This document shows positions 1-5,986 of a stretch of 7,659 bases of DNA, one piece after another; position 1 is the stretch's first letter; each line of letters opens with the position of its first letter. The stretch lies in contig JACCSV010000046.1 of assembly GCA_013812805.1 (NCBI GenBank), positions 1-7,659 of the forward strand, given 5' to 3'. This DNA is from Sphingomonas sp. Lineage in GTDB: Bacteria; Pseudomonadota; Alphaproteobacteria; Sphingomonadales; Sphingomonadaceae. Made by a program: the position numbers and the translations under genes. The notes beneath the pieces were generated by a model. That model worked only from the letters and a program-made list of their open reading frames with translations. It did no database searches and had not been told where the DNA came from.

Positions 1-10
1 TCGATTAGAT

Positions 11-76
11 CGTCATTGCGAGGAGCGAAGCGACGCGGCAATCCAGCTGGATTGCTTCGCTTCGCTCGCAATGACG
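11..76 (+). repeat. Dispersed palindromic repeat, copy 1 (REP/MITE-like)
   Basis: An imperfect inverted repeat is centred on CCAGCTGG (43-50). The outer 12 bases CGTCATTGCGAG (11-22) pair perfectly with CTCGCAATGACG (65-76), and the inner nine GCAATCCAG (38-46) pair with CTGGATTGC (47-55). The middle of the left arm is about 6 nt longer than that of the right, so the element is asymmetric and has an orientation. A second copy in the opposite orientation lies at 3023-3089. With one gap the two cores match at 61 of 66 bases. The element ends where the Shine-Dalgarno of msrC begins, so it lies in or just before that gene's leader. Palindromes of similar sequence are, as I recall, dispersed in many alphaproteobacterial genomes. 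No transposase is present here. The ten bases before it could be the tail of an upstream gene, but this cannot be decided. Confidence 0.85.
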
Positions 77-80
77 AGGA
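76..80 (+). promoter_or_regulatory. Ribosome binding site of msrC, abutting the palindrome
   Basis: GAGGA lies six bases before the ATG at 87. Its first G is also the last base of the palindrome. If the repeat is transcribed, its hairpin would stand directly against this site and could affect ribosome access; that effect is inference. Confidence 0.6.
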
Positions 81-86
81 CGACTG

Positions 87-566
87 ATGTACGACTTCAA
101 GATCGAGGCCGCGGACACCGCGACCATGTACTACGACCTCGCCTCGGCACTCGAAGGCCTGGTTGCAGGCGAGCCGGACGCGGTTGCGAACATGGCCAAT
201 GCCGCCGCGCTGATCTGGGAGACGTTGCCCGGTCTCAACTGGGCGGGTTTCTACCGCAACGTGGGGGGCGAATTGGTGCTGGGGCCGTTCCAGGGCCGTG
301 CCGCCTGCATCCGCATTCCCTTCGGCAACGGCGTGTGCGGCGCCGCCGCCGCGAGCCTGCAGGTGCAGCGGGTCGACGATGTCCACGCCTTCCCTGGCCA
401 CATCGCGTGCGACTCGGCCAGCGTCAGCGAGCTGGTTGTGCCGATCGTTCGCGACGGCGCTTTGATCGCGGTGCTCGATCTCGACAGCCCGATGCTCGCC
501 CGTTTTACGCAGGAGGATGAAGTGGGCTGCGTGGGGCTTGCCGAAATACTGGCAAGCGCGATTTAG
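87..566 (+). CDS. msrC: Free methionine-R-sulfoxide reductase (GAF-domain fRMsr)
   Basis: This 159-residue cytosolic protein is a single GAF domain of the MsrC/YebR family. The family reduces free (not protein-bound) methionine-R-sulfoxide to methionine, with thioredoxin restoring the enzyme. The family signature is clear: NWAGFY (51-56), LGPFQGR (65-71), CIRIPFG (74-80), GVCGAAAA (82-89), HAFPGHIACDS (100-110) and a VLDLDSP stretch (129-135). Cys74, Cys84 and Cys108 keep the 10- and 24-residue spacings of E. coli Cys84, Cys94 and Cys118, so the catalytic and resolving set looks complete. Length is normal for the family. The ATG at 87 is chosen because GAGGA stands six bases upstream and the alignment begins near it. 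The palindromic repeat sits immediately upstream. The stop codon overlaps that of the convergent usp gene in TTAG (563-566). Family identity is secure; activity is inferred. Confidence 0.93.
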   Translation: MYDFKIEAADTATMYYDLASALEGLVAGEPDAVANMANAAALIWETLPGLNWAGFYRNVGGELVLGPFQGRAACIRIPFGNGVCGAAAASLQVQRVDDVHAFPGHIACDSASVSELVVPIVRDGALIAVLDLDSPMLARFTQEDEVGCVGLAEILASAI

Positions 567-1039
567 CTAAGCTGCTCGAGGCGATCCTCGCTGAGCGAGC
601 CGGGAATGATCATCACCGGGCACGGGAGGTTGCCCGAATCCTTGCCGCTGAAGTGAGCGACCAGTGGGCCCGGACTACCGCCGGCGGCAGCGCCGAGCAC
701 CAGCGCTGCGATGTCGTCGCGGGTCATGATGTGATCGCGAACGATTTTCACGGCGTCGCCCTGGCGGAGAACGATTTCAGGCTTGATCCCGGCTTCGTCG
801 AAAATCTCGCCGACCGCGGAGCTGACGATGCCTTCGATGCGCAGCCGCTGTTCCTCCTCGATCGCCGCCTGGACTCCGCCCCACTGAACGAAATCCTGCG
901 GTTCGACGATCGCCAAGACCTCGACATTGCCGCTGGTCTTGGCGGCGCGGCGGGCGGCAAAGCGCAACGCGACGCGCGCCTCGGCGCTGTCGTCGATGAC
1001 GACGAGATAAGTGCGGACCGGCCGCTTGCCCCCGTTCAT
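563..1039 (-). CDS. UspA-family universal stress protein, degenerate nucleotide loop
   Basis: A 158-residue single-domain Usp. It has the first beta strand with acidic residues (YLVVIDDS, 11-18), the helix after it (ALRFAARRAA, 24-33), a central strand VLAIVEP (41-47), the RQGD turn (92-95) and the final strand CPVMIIP (140-146). These cytosolic proteins usually dimerise and respond to stress; a precise role cannot be given. In ATP-binding members the last loop reads G-2x-G-9x-G-S/T. Here the region is LGAAAGGSPG (115-124) and then VAHFSG (127-132), and the later Gly-Ser pair is not in register, so ATP binding is doubtful. The ATG at 1037-1039 is the only plausible start I see, but it lacks a clear Shine-Dalgarno. 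The gene is divergent from pdhC across 113 bp and convergent with msrC, overlapping it by 4 bp. Confidence 0.85.
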   Translation of the reverse strand: MNGGKRPVRTYLVVIDDSAEARVALRFAARRAAKTSGNVEVLAIVEPQDFVQWGGVQAAIEEEQRLRIEGIVSSAVGEIFDEAGIKPEIVLRQGDAVKIVRDHIMTRDDIAALVLGAAAGGSPGPLVAHFSGKDSGNLPCPVMIIPGSLSEDRLEQLS

Positions 1040-1141
1040 TGGCGGTGAAGCTGCTTGAAACCGCGATGAAGCGCAAGCAGCCGCCTTCTTTCCCGTCGCA
1101 CACTTGACCCTGACCGCCGCATTGGCTTTGAGCCGAAGCGA

Positions 1142-1147
1142 AAAGGA
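1142..1147 (+). promoter_or_regulatory. Ribosome binding site of pdhC
   Basis: AAAGGA lies five bases before the ATG at 1153 and supports that start. The start also places the lipoyl-domain strand PIELKMPALSPTM exactly at the N-terminus, as is usual for E2 proteins. Confidence 0.6.
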
Positions 1148-1152
1148 CCGCG

Positions 1153-2427
1153 ATGCCCATCGAGCTCAAAATGCCGGCGCTTTCTCCGACCATGGAAGAA
1201 GGCACGCTCGCCAAATGGCTGGTCAAGGAAGGCGACGAGGTCAGCTCCGGCGACATCCTCGCCGAGATCGAGACCGACAAGGCGACGATGGAGTTCGAAG
1301 CGGTCGACGAAGGCACGATCGCTAAGATCCTGGTCGCCGAGGGCAGCGACGGGGTGAAGGTGGGGACGCCGATCGCCATCCTCGCCGGCGAAGGCGAAGA
1401 TGCGAGTGCGGCGTCAGCCCGGCCTGCTCCGGCGGCCGAGCCGGCCAAGGCGCCGACTCCGCAGCCGGAGGTGAAAGGCTATGGCGCCGTGCCGGCCGAG
1501 GACGCCAAAATCGCGGCAGCCTCGCCGAAGCCGGCCACGGGCGGCGGTGATCGGATTAAAGCTTCGCCACTGGCGCGCCGAATCGCGGAGGCCCAGGGGA
1601 CCGACCTGTCGAGCCTGAAGGGCTCCGGCCCAGGCGGGCGAATCGTCAAGGCCGACGTCGAGGGCAAGCAGCCCGCTGCTGCCGCTCCAGCCGCTGCCGC
1701 TGCGCCGCAGCCGCAGGCGTCGCCGGTCGAGGGCGACATCCCGCACGAGGCGGTCAGGCTCAGCAACATGCGCAAGACGATCGCTCGCCGACTGACCGAG
1801 GCGAAGCAGACGATTCCGCACATTTATCTGACCGTCGACATCCAGCTTGACGCGCTGCTCAAGCTTCGCTCGGAGCTTAACAAGGGCCTCGAAAGTCGCG
1901 GCATCAAGCTCAGCGTCAACGACCTTTTGATCAAGGCGCTCGCCGCCTCGCTTATCGAAGTGCCGGAGTGCAATGTCAGCTTCGCCGGCGAGCAGCTGAT
2001 CAAATACAGCCGTGCCGACATCTCGGTCGCGGTGTCGATTCCAGGCGGGCTGATCACGCCGATCGTCGCCAGTGCCGACGGCAAGAGCGTCTCGGCGATC
2101 GCCACCGAGATGAAGGACCTCGCCGCCCGCGCCAAGGAGGGCAAGCTGCAGCCGCACGAATATCAGGGCGGCACCGCGTCCATCTCCAACATGGGCATGT
2201 ACGGGATCAAGCAGTTCGACGCGGTCATCAACCCGCCGCAGGGGATGATCCTCGCCGTAGGCGCGGGCGAGAAGCGGCCTTACGTGATCAACGATACGCT
2301 GCAGATCGCTACCGTGATGAGCGCCACCGGAAGCTTCGACCACCGCGCGATCGACGGCGCCGACGGCGCCCGGTTGATGCAGGCGTTCAAGCGCCTGGTG
2401 GAAAACCCGCTGGGGATGCTGGCTTGA
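1153..2427 (+). CDS. pdhC: Pyruvate dehydrogenase E2, dihydrolipoamide acetyltransferase
   Basis: This 424-residue protein is the core subunit of the pyruvate dehydrogenase complex. It passes acetyl groups from E1, via a swinging lipoyl arm, to coenzyme A. The domain order is complete. One lipoyl domain covers about 1-80, with Lys43 in ETDKATME as the lipoylation site. An Ala/Pro-rich linker spans about 85-132. The peripheral subunit-binding domain at about 135-170 contains SPLARRIA and GPGGRIVKADV. A second Ala/Pro linker covers about 172-192. The acyltransferase domain runs from about 197 to the end. The active-site motif is DHRAIDG, with His397 and Asp401 as the HxxxD pair. The MPALSPTM and IETDKATME signatures and the single lipoyl domain favour the pyruvate rather than the 2-oxoglutarate enzyme. 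Genes for E1 and E3 are not in the window. A 70-residue membrane-protein gene starts 1 nt after the stop codon and may be translationally coupled. Confidence 0.95.
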   Translation: MPIELKMPALSPTMEEGTLAKWLVKEGDEVSSGDILAEIETDKATMEFEAVDEGTIAKILVAEGSDGVKVGTPIAILAGEGEDASAASARPAPAAEPAKAPTPQPEVKGYGAVPAEDAKIAAASPKPATGGGDRIKASPLARRIAEAQGTDLSSLKGSGPGGRIVKADVEGKQPAAAAPAAAAAPQPQASPVEGDIPHEAVRLSNMRKTIARRLTEAKQTIPHIYLTVDIQLDALLKLRSELNKGLESRGIKLSVNDLLIKALAASLIEVPECNVSFAGEQLIKYSRADISVAVSIPGGLITPIVASADGKSVSAIATEMKDLAARAKEGKLQPHEYQGGTASISNMGMYGIKQFDAVINPPQGMILAVGAGEKRPYVINDTLQIATVMSATGSFDHRAIDGADGARLMQAFKRLVENPLGMLA

Positions 2428-2428
2428 A

Positions 2429-2641
2429 ATGAAGTGGCTGACCGCTCTGATCGTCGGAGCCCTCCTGGCTATCTTGCTGCCGATGATGCTCGGGGGGCAG
2501 GAAGGTGTCTGGCTGAATAGCTGGGTCAAGTGGGGAACCATTCGTCCGTTTCGCGGATCGCCCGGACTTCTCTTCTCAATCCCGCTGTTCCTGGGCTCGG
2601 CCCTAGCGTTTCGACTGTTCTTCAACTGGCACAGTCGCTGA
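2429..2641 (+). CDS. Small two-helix membrane protein, unknown function
   Basis: I do not recognise this 70-residue protein. It has two hydrophobic segments long enough to span the membrane, roughly residues 4-22 (LTALIVGALLAILLPMML) and 47-66. Between them lies a polar, tryptophan-containing stretch with WVKWG (32-36) and RPFRG (39-43). The C-terminus ends NWHSR. No signal-peptidase site, cysteine or known motif is seen. The ATG follows the pdhC stop codon (2425-2427) by one base, and the thioesterase start follows 11 bases after this stop, so the three are probably one transcript. No good Shine-Dalgarno is present, only a G-rich patch near 2412-2416, which fits translational coupling to pdhC. 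Two clean helices in a tightly packed position favour a real gene, but no function can be assigned. Confidence 0.72.
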   Translation: MKWLTALIVGALLAILLPMMLGGQEGVWLNSWVKWGTIRPFRGSPGLLFSIPLFLGSALAFRLFFNWHSR

Positions 2642-2652
2642 CTCGAGCAAAC

Positions 2653-3021
2653 TTGTCTGGTCGCATTCCATTCATCCGCGTCACCGCGATGCCGGCCGAC
2701 ACCAACCCGTACGGCGGCGTGTTCGGCGGGTGGTTGATGAGCCAGATGGGGCTGGCGTGCGGGTCGTTTGCTTCGAAGCATTCGCGGGGGAAGGCGATTT
2801 TGGTCGCCGCCGACGCCATAAAATTTCCAGGCGCAATGGCGGTCGGCGACGAGCTTAGCGTCTATGTCGAGCTTCGGAAGCAAGGGCGGACGTCATTGCG
2901 GCTGAAAGCCGAAGCACTTGCTCGCGAACGCGATGGTGAGGCGGAAAAGCTTGTGGCGGAGGGGGAATTTACGTTTGTCGCGCTAGATACGGACGGGCAG
3001 CCAAGAGCGATCGGGACTTAA
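2653..3021 (+). CDS. YciA-like hotdog acyl-CoA thioesterase, catalytic Asp replaced
   Basis: Assuming a TTG start at 2653, this is a 122-residue single-hotdog protein of the YciA/acyl-CoA hydrolase family. The family hydrolyses acyl-CoA thioesters to free acid and CoA. The signature runs RVTAMPADTNPYG (9-21), then FGGWLMSQM (24-32), GKAILVAADAIKFPG (46-60) and VGDELSVYVEL (64-74), ending with FTFVALDTDGQPRAI. In the H. influenzae and E. coli YciA proteins the residue after SQM is a catalytic Asp (Asp44 in H. influenzae). Here it is Gly33, and the Asp of their GDIFGGW motif is also Gly22. Asp54 may align with a family Glu. Thioesterase activity is therefore uncertain. TTG is preferred because it lies 11 bases after the membrane-protein stop and gives a YciA-like N-terminus. 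The ATG at 2530 would add 41 foreign residues encoded within the preceding gene, and the ATG at 2689 would cut the first strand. Confidence 0.8.
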   Translation: MSGRIPFIRVTAMPADTNPYGGVFGGWLMSQMGLACGSFASKHSRGKAILVAADAIKFPGAMAVGDELSVYVELRKQGRTSLRLKAEALARERDGEAEKLVAEGEFTFVALDTDGQPRAIGT

Positions 3022-3091
3022 CCGTCACTGCGAGCGGAGCGAAGCAGTCCAGTCTGGATTGCCGTGTCGCTGCGCTCCTCGCAATGACGGT
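3021..3091 (-). repeat. Dispersed palindromic repeat, copy 2, between convergent genes
   Basis: An inverted repeat begins ACCGTCACTGCGAG on the plus strand and ends CTCGCAATGACGGT. Its centre is CCAG-T-CTGG. The core 3023-3089, read on the minus strand, matches copy 1 (11-76) with five substitutions and one inserted base. The extra middle bases of the longer arm are on the same side in both copies, so the orientation is reversed relative to copy 1. Its outermost bases are the last A of the thioesterase TAA (3019-3021) and the first base of the astD TGA complement (3091-3093), so it fills the whole 69-bp gap. Such a stem could act as a bidirectional transcript end or protect 3' ends from decay. 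There is no T-run on either side, so a classical intrinsic terminator is not shown. Confidence 0.85.
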
Positions 3092-4518
3092 CAGTCCTCG
3101 ACCATGTCCGGGTCGCGAAGGCCTTGGGCGATGCTTTCGCGAGCGCTGTTGGCCTGGACGCTGGTCACCGGATACGCGCAATAATCGGCCGCGTAGAAGG
3201 CGCTCGGGCGGTGGTTGCCCGATAGTCCGACGCCGCCGAACGGAGCGTTCGAGGGGGCGCCGTTGGTCGGCTTGTTCCAGTTGATTACGCCCGCTCGGAC
3301 CTGGTCCCAGAATCGCTCGAACATCTTCGGGCTGCCGCCGACCAGGCTCGCGGCAAGGCCGAAGCGTGTATTGTTGGCCTCGGCGATGGCGGCATCGAAA
3401 TCCATGACTCGCACCAGCTGGATGACGGGACCGAAAATCTCGTCATCGGGCCGGTCGGACACGTCGGTGACGTCGATCAGCGCCGGGGACAGGAACGGCC
3501 GGTCCTTGGATCGGCGATCGAGCGGGCGGATCGGCCGTCCGCCTTTAGTGATCAGCTCCGCCCATTGCCCGAGCAGATGGTCGGCAGTGGCATTGTCGAT
3601 CACCGGCCCCATGAACGGCTGCGGGTCGGCAAATGGCTGGTCGACGATCAGCCGGTCGATCATCGTCGTGATCGCTTCAATGAGCGGGCCTTCCCGCCCG
3701 TCCTCGACGATCAGGCGCCGGGCCGCGGTGCAGCGCTGGCCGGCGCTGAGGTAAGCGGACTGCACCGCGATCGTGGCCGCGGCTTCGACGTCATCTGGAC
3801 GCCAGACCACCAATGGGTTGTTGCCGCCAAGCTCGAGCGCGAGGATCTTCTGCGGCATTTCGGCGAATTGCCGGTGAAGCGATGACCCGGCGCGGGCGGA
3901 GCCGGTGAACAGGAGCCCGTCGATCCCGTCCTGCGAAGCCAAAGCACGGCCTTCGTCGGGACCGCCGATCAGCAATCGCACCACCCCTTCCGGAATTCCC
4001 GCCTGGCGGTAGCAATCGACCAGGAACTCGCCGGTCGCGGGTGTCTTTTCCGACGGCTTGAATACCAATGTATTGCCGGCGATCAGCGCCGGGACGATGT
4101 GGCCGTTGGGCAGATGGGCGGGGAAATTATACGGCCCGAGCACCGCCAGCACGCCATGCGGCTTGTGGCGCACCGACACCTTGGCTCCCATCGCCGCTTC
4201 GCTCGTTCGCTTGGGTGTTCGCTCGGCGTGAGCACTGATCGAGATATCGACCTTGTTGATCACCGCCGCGACTTCGGTCAGCGCTTCCCAATACGGCTTG
4301 CCGGTCTCGCGGGCGATCAGCGTCGCCATTTCCTCTTCGCGCTTGCGGACAATGTTGGCGAAGCGGCGCAGGGCCTCCGATCGGAAGGCGACGGAATGGT
4401 TGGCCCACGAAGGCAGCGCCGTGCGCGCAGCCGCGACCTCTGCGGCGGCATCGCCGGTTCGTCCCGACCATAATTTCGCGCCGGTAGCAGGCTCGGTGGA
4501 GGTCAGTGACTTCGACAT
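3091..4518 (-). CDS. astD: N-succinylglutamate 5-semialdehyde dehydrogenase
   Basis: This 475-residue NAD(P)-dependent aldehyde dehydrogenase oxidises succinylglutamate semialdehyde to succinylglutamate, the fourth step of the arginine succinyltransferase (AST) pathway. The fold is complete. It has GPYNFPAHLPNGH (128-140, with Asn131), FKPSE (153-157) in the cofactor site, FTGSA (204-208), LELGGNNP (228-235, with the general base Glu229), GQRCTA (260-265, with the nucleophile Cys263) and EIFGPV (360-365). The tail NWNKPTNGAP (413-422) followed by GLSGNHRPSAFYAADYCAYP (431-450) is characteristic of AstD. Length is close to E. coli AstD (about 490). The ATG at 4516-4518 is preceded by a strong GGAGG; the frame stays open upstream, but only by running into selO. 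selO ends 32 bp upstream on the same strand, suggesting an operon. No other ast genes are in the window, so the substrate could differ in vivo. Confidence 0.9.
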   Translation of the reverse strand: MSKSLTSTEPATGAKLWSGRTGDAAAEVAAARTALPSWANHSVAFRSEALRRFANIVRKREEEMATLIARETGKPYWEALTEVAAVINKVDISISAHAERTPKRTSEAAMGAKVSVRHKPHGVLAVLGPYNFPAHLPNGHIVPALIAGNTLVFKPSEKTPATGEFLVDCYRQAGIPEGVVRLLIGGPDEGRALASQDGIDGLLFTGSARAGSSLHRQFAEMPQKILALELGGNNPLVVWRPDDVEAAATIAVQSAYLSAGQRCTAARRLIVEDGREGPLIEAITTMIDRLIVDQPFADPQPFMGPVIDNATADHLLGQWAELITKGGRPIRPLDRRSKDRPFLSPALIDVTDVSDRPDDEIFGPVIQLVRVMDFDAAIAEANNTRFGLAASLVGGSPKMFERFWDQVRAGVINWNKPTNGAPSNAPFGGVGLSGNHRPSAFYAADYCAYPVTSVQANSARESIAQGLRDPDMVED

Positions 4519-4525
4519 TGCCGGC

Positions 4526-4530
4526 CCTCC
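4526..4530 (-). promoter_or_regulatory. Ribosome binding site of astD
   Basis: On the minus strand GGAGG ends seven bases before the ATG at 4518. This is a consensus site and settles the start against longer in-frame extensions that overlap selO. Confidence 0.75.
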
Positions 4531-4550
4531 ACCATGAGCCGCGGGCGGGG

Positions 4551-5945
4551 TCAAGCCGGGGCTGAACCGTCCTGCATCGCAGTGCCCATGCGCCGGATCG
4601 CCGCCACCTTTGCTTCCAGCGGCGCCCAATCGTCGCGCTCGGCAATCGCCGCCCAGATGGCTTCGACCTCGTCGATGTGCATCGAGCAGGGTTCGGCGTT
4701 GGCCCAATAGTCGTGTCGTGGTTGGGCTTCGCGTCCCGCGAGCTGCGCCGCCAGCGCTCGGAACGGCTCCGCCGAATACGCATCAACGCCCGGGTCGCGG
4801 CCGCCCTGCCAGTCGAAGAAGACACGGTCGATCGTGGCGGCACGGGATTCGAGGGCTGCTATCAGTGCCATGGCCAGATTGCGGTCGGCGTCCCAGCCGC
4901 GGCTTTTGATCCCCAGCCGCTTGACGAGCGCCGCGACCAAAGCCTCCTCGAAGCGAGACCCCCAGCCGGACAGCGTCTCAGTGAGCGCGTCGACTTCTGC
5001 GACCAGCGTCAGGCAGCTGGCGAACTGGGCGACGTCCCAGTGGATGGCCTCGGGCTGGCTGCCGAAGGCGTAGAGGCCGTGATGGTCGAAGTAAGCAGCG
5101 GTAAAGCCCGGCTCCCAGTCGGGCGTGAAGCGCCACGGACCATAGTCGAAGCTCTCGCCGGTGACGTTGATATTGTCGCTGTTGAGAACGCCGTGGACGA
5201 ACCCGGCGGCCATGTAGCTCGCCGCCAGTTGTGCGGTCGCCGCACCGACCAGCGCGCACAGCCGAAGCGCGTTTTCGGCTGAGTCGCCGGATGGGGCCTC
5301 GCCGTAGAGATGCTTGAGGGAGTAGCGGACAAAGGCGTTGAGATTGTCGATATTGCGGTGAAATGCCTGGCGCTGGAAGCTGCCGATCCGGATGTGCCCG
5401 TGGCTCAACCGCGTCAGCACCGCCGAGCGGGTCGGCGACGGCTCGTCGCCGCGCGTCAGATTCTCGCCGGTCTCGAACAGAGCGAAGCTCTTCGACGTGT
5501 TGACGCCGAGCGCTTCGAGCATTTCGGTGGCGAGGATCTCGCGCACGCCTCCTTTCAGCGTCAGCCGCCCGTCGGCGCCGCGGCTCCACGGCGTCTGGCC
5601 CGAACCCTTGGTGCCGAGATCGAGCAGGCGCCCGCGATCGTCTCGAAGCTGGGCGAAAAGGAACCCGCGGCCGTCGCCGAGGTCGGGATTGTACATCCTG
5701 AATTGGTGGCCGTGGTATCGCAGCGCCAGCGGACGCTGCAGATTGTCGGGCAAGGGCTCGAATCGGCACAGGTGCCGGGCCCATTCTTCTTCGGCGAGAT
5801 CTGCAAGCCCGACCGTTGCGGCCGCGCGGCGATTGACGAACCGGGGAGTGCAGCGCGGAAAATCCGCTGCGTCGACAGGATCATAGAACTGGTCGCCAAG
5901 CTCGAGGATTTTCGGGTCGGGGCGGTATGATTGCGCAACCGGCAT
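4551..5945 (-). CDS. selO: SelO/YdiU-family protein adenylyltransferase (pseudokinase fold)
   Basis: From the ATG at 5945 this is a 464-residue SelO (UPF0061) protein. Characterised members bind ATP in a flipped orientation and transfer AMP to Ser, Thr or Tyr of target proteins, with a role in oxidative stress. Signatures present are YHGHQF (77-82), LGDGRGFLFAQL (89-100), the ATP-site Lys113 in TKGSGQTPWSR (112-122), REILATEM (135-142), RLSHGHIRIGSF (179-190), HGVLNSDN (251-258, with Asp257 and Asn258) and FDYGPW (266-271, with metal-binding Asp267). The catalytic set looks intact. E. coli SelO has a disulfide between Cys272, sixteen residues after the DYG Asp, and Cys476 near its end. Here the first is Ala283 and the last 44 residues contain no Cys, so that switch appears absent. 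The usual C-terminal NPxxxLRN-like stretch is also not evident. A GTG at 5969 would add eight residues. Neither start has a clear Shine-Dalgarno. It is probably cotranscribed with astD. Confidence 0.88.
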   Translation of the reverse strand: MPVAQSYRPDPKILELGDQFYDPVDAADFPRCTPRFVNRRAAATVGLADLAEEEWARHLCRFEPLPDNLQRPLALRYHGHQFRMYNPDLGDGRGFLFAQLRDDRGRLLDLGTKGSGQTPWSRGADGRLTLKGGVREILATEMLEALGVNTSKSFALFETGENLTRGDEPSPTRSAVLTRLSHGHIRIGSFQRQAFHRNIDNLNAFVRYSLKHLYGEAPSGDSAENALRLCALVGAATAQLAASYMAAGFVHGVLNSDNINVTGESFDYGPWRFTPDWEPGFTAAYFDHHGLYAFGSQPEAIHWDVAQFASCLTLVAEVDALTETLSGWGSRFEEALVAALVKRLGIKSRGWDADRNLAMALIAALESRAATIDRVFFDWQGGRDPGVDAYSAEPFRALAAQLAGREAQPRHDYWANAEPCSMHIDEVEAIWAAIAERDDWAPLEAKVAAIRRMGTAMQDGSAPA

Positions 5946-5970
5946 TCGGCGGCGATAGGGGAGCCGCACC

Positions 5971-5978
5971 GAGGGGGG
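5971..5978 (+). promoter_or_regulatory. Ribosome binding site of the alpha/beta hydrolase
   Basis: The purine tract GAGGGGGG ends eight bases before the ATG at 5987 and supports that start over the in-frame start at 5927, which lies inside the divergent selO gene. Confidence 0.55.
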
Positions 5979-5986
5979 AACCGCGA

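Noticed and set aside
577..590. Small hairpin CGAGG-CGAT-CCTCG just after the msrC stop
   Set aside because: The stem is only five pairs, no T-run follows, and the bases encode the C-terminus of the stress protein; a terminator is not supported.
1104..1132. Possible promoter before pdhC: TTGACC (1104-1109) with a -10 candidate 17 bases later
   Set aside because: The -35 match is good, but the -10 candidate (TTTGAG, 1127-1132) is poor, so it is not listed as a feature.
1660..1730. Low-complexity Ala/Pro/Gln coding repeats within pdhC
   Set aside because: They are the flexible interdomain linker normal for E2 proteins, not a separate repeat element.
1414..2883. A 489-codon open frame on the minus strand, antisense to pdhC and its neighbours
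   Set aside because: Its translation is Arg/Asp/Leu-rich with no recognisable domain, and it lies opposite securely identified genes. In high-GC DNA such long antisense frames are common artefacts of codon bias.
2969..3181. Short minus-strand frame through the second palindrome, giving a VIARSAATRQS-type peptide
   Set aside because: That peptide is simply the translated repeat, a known source of spurious small proteins, and it overlaps the ends of two real genes.
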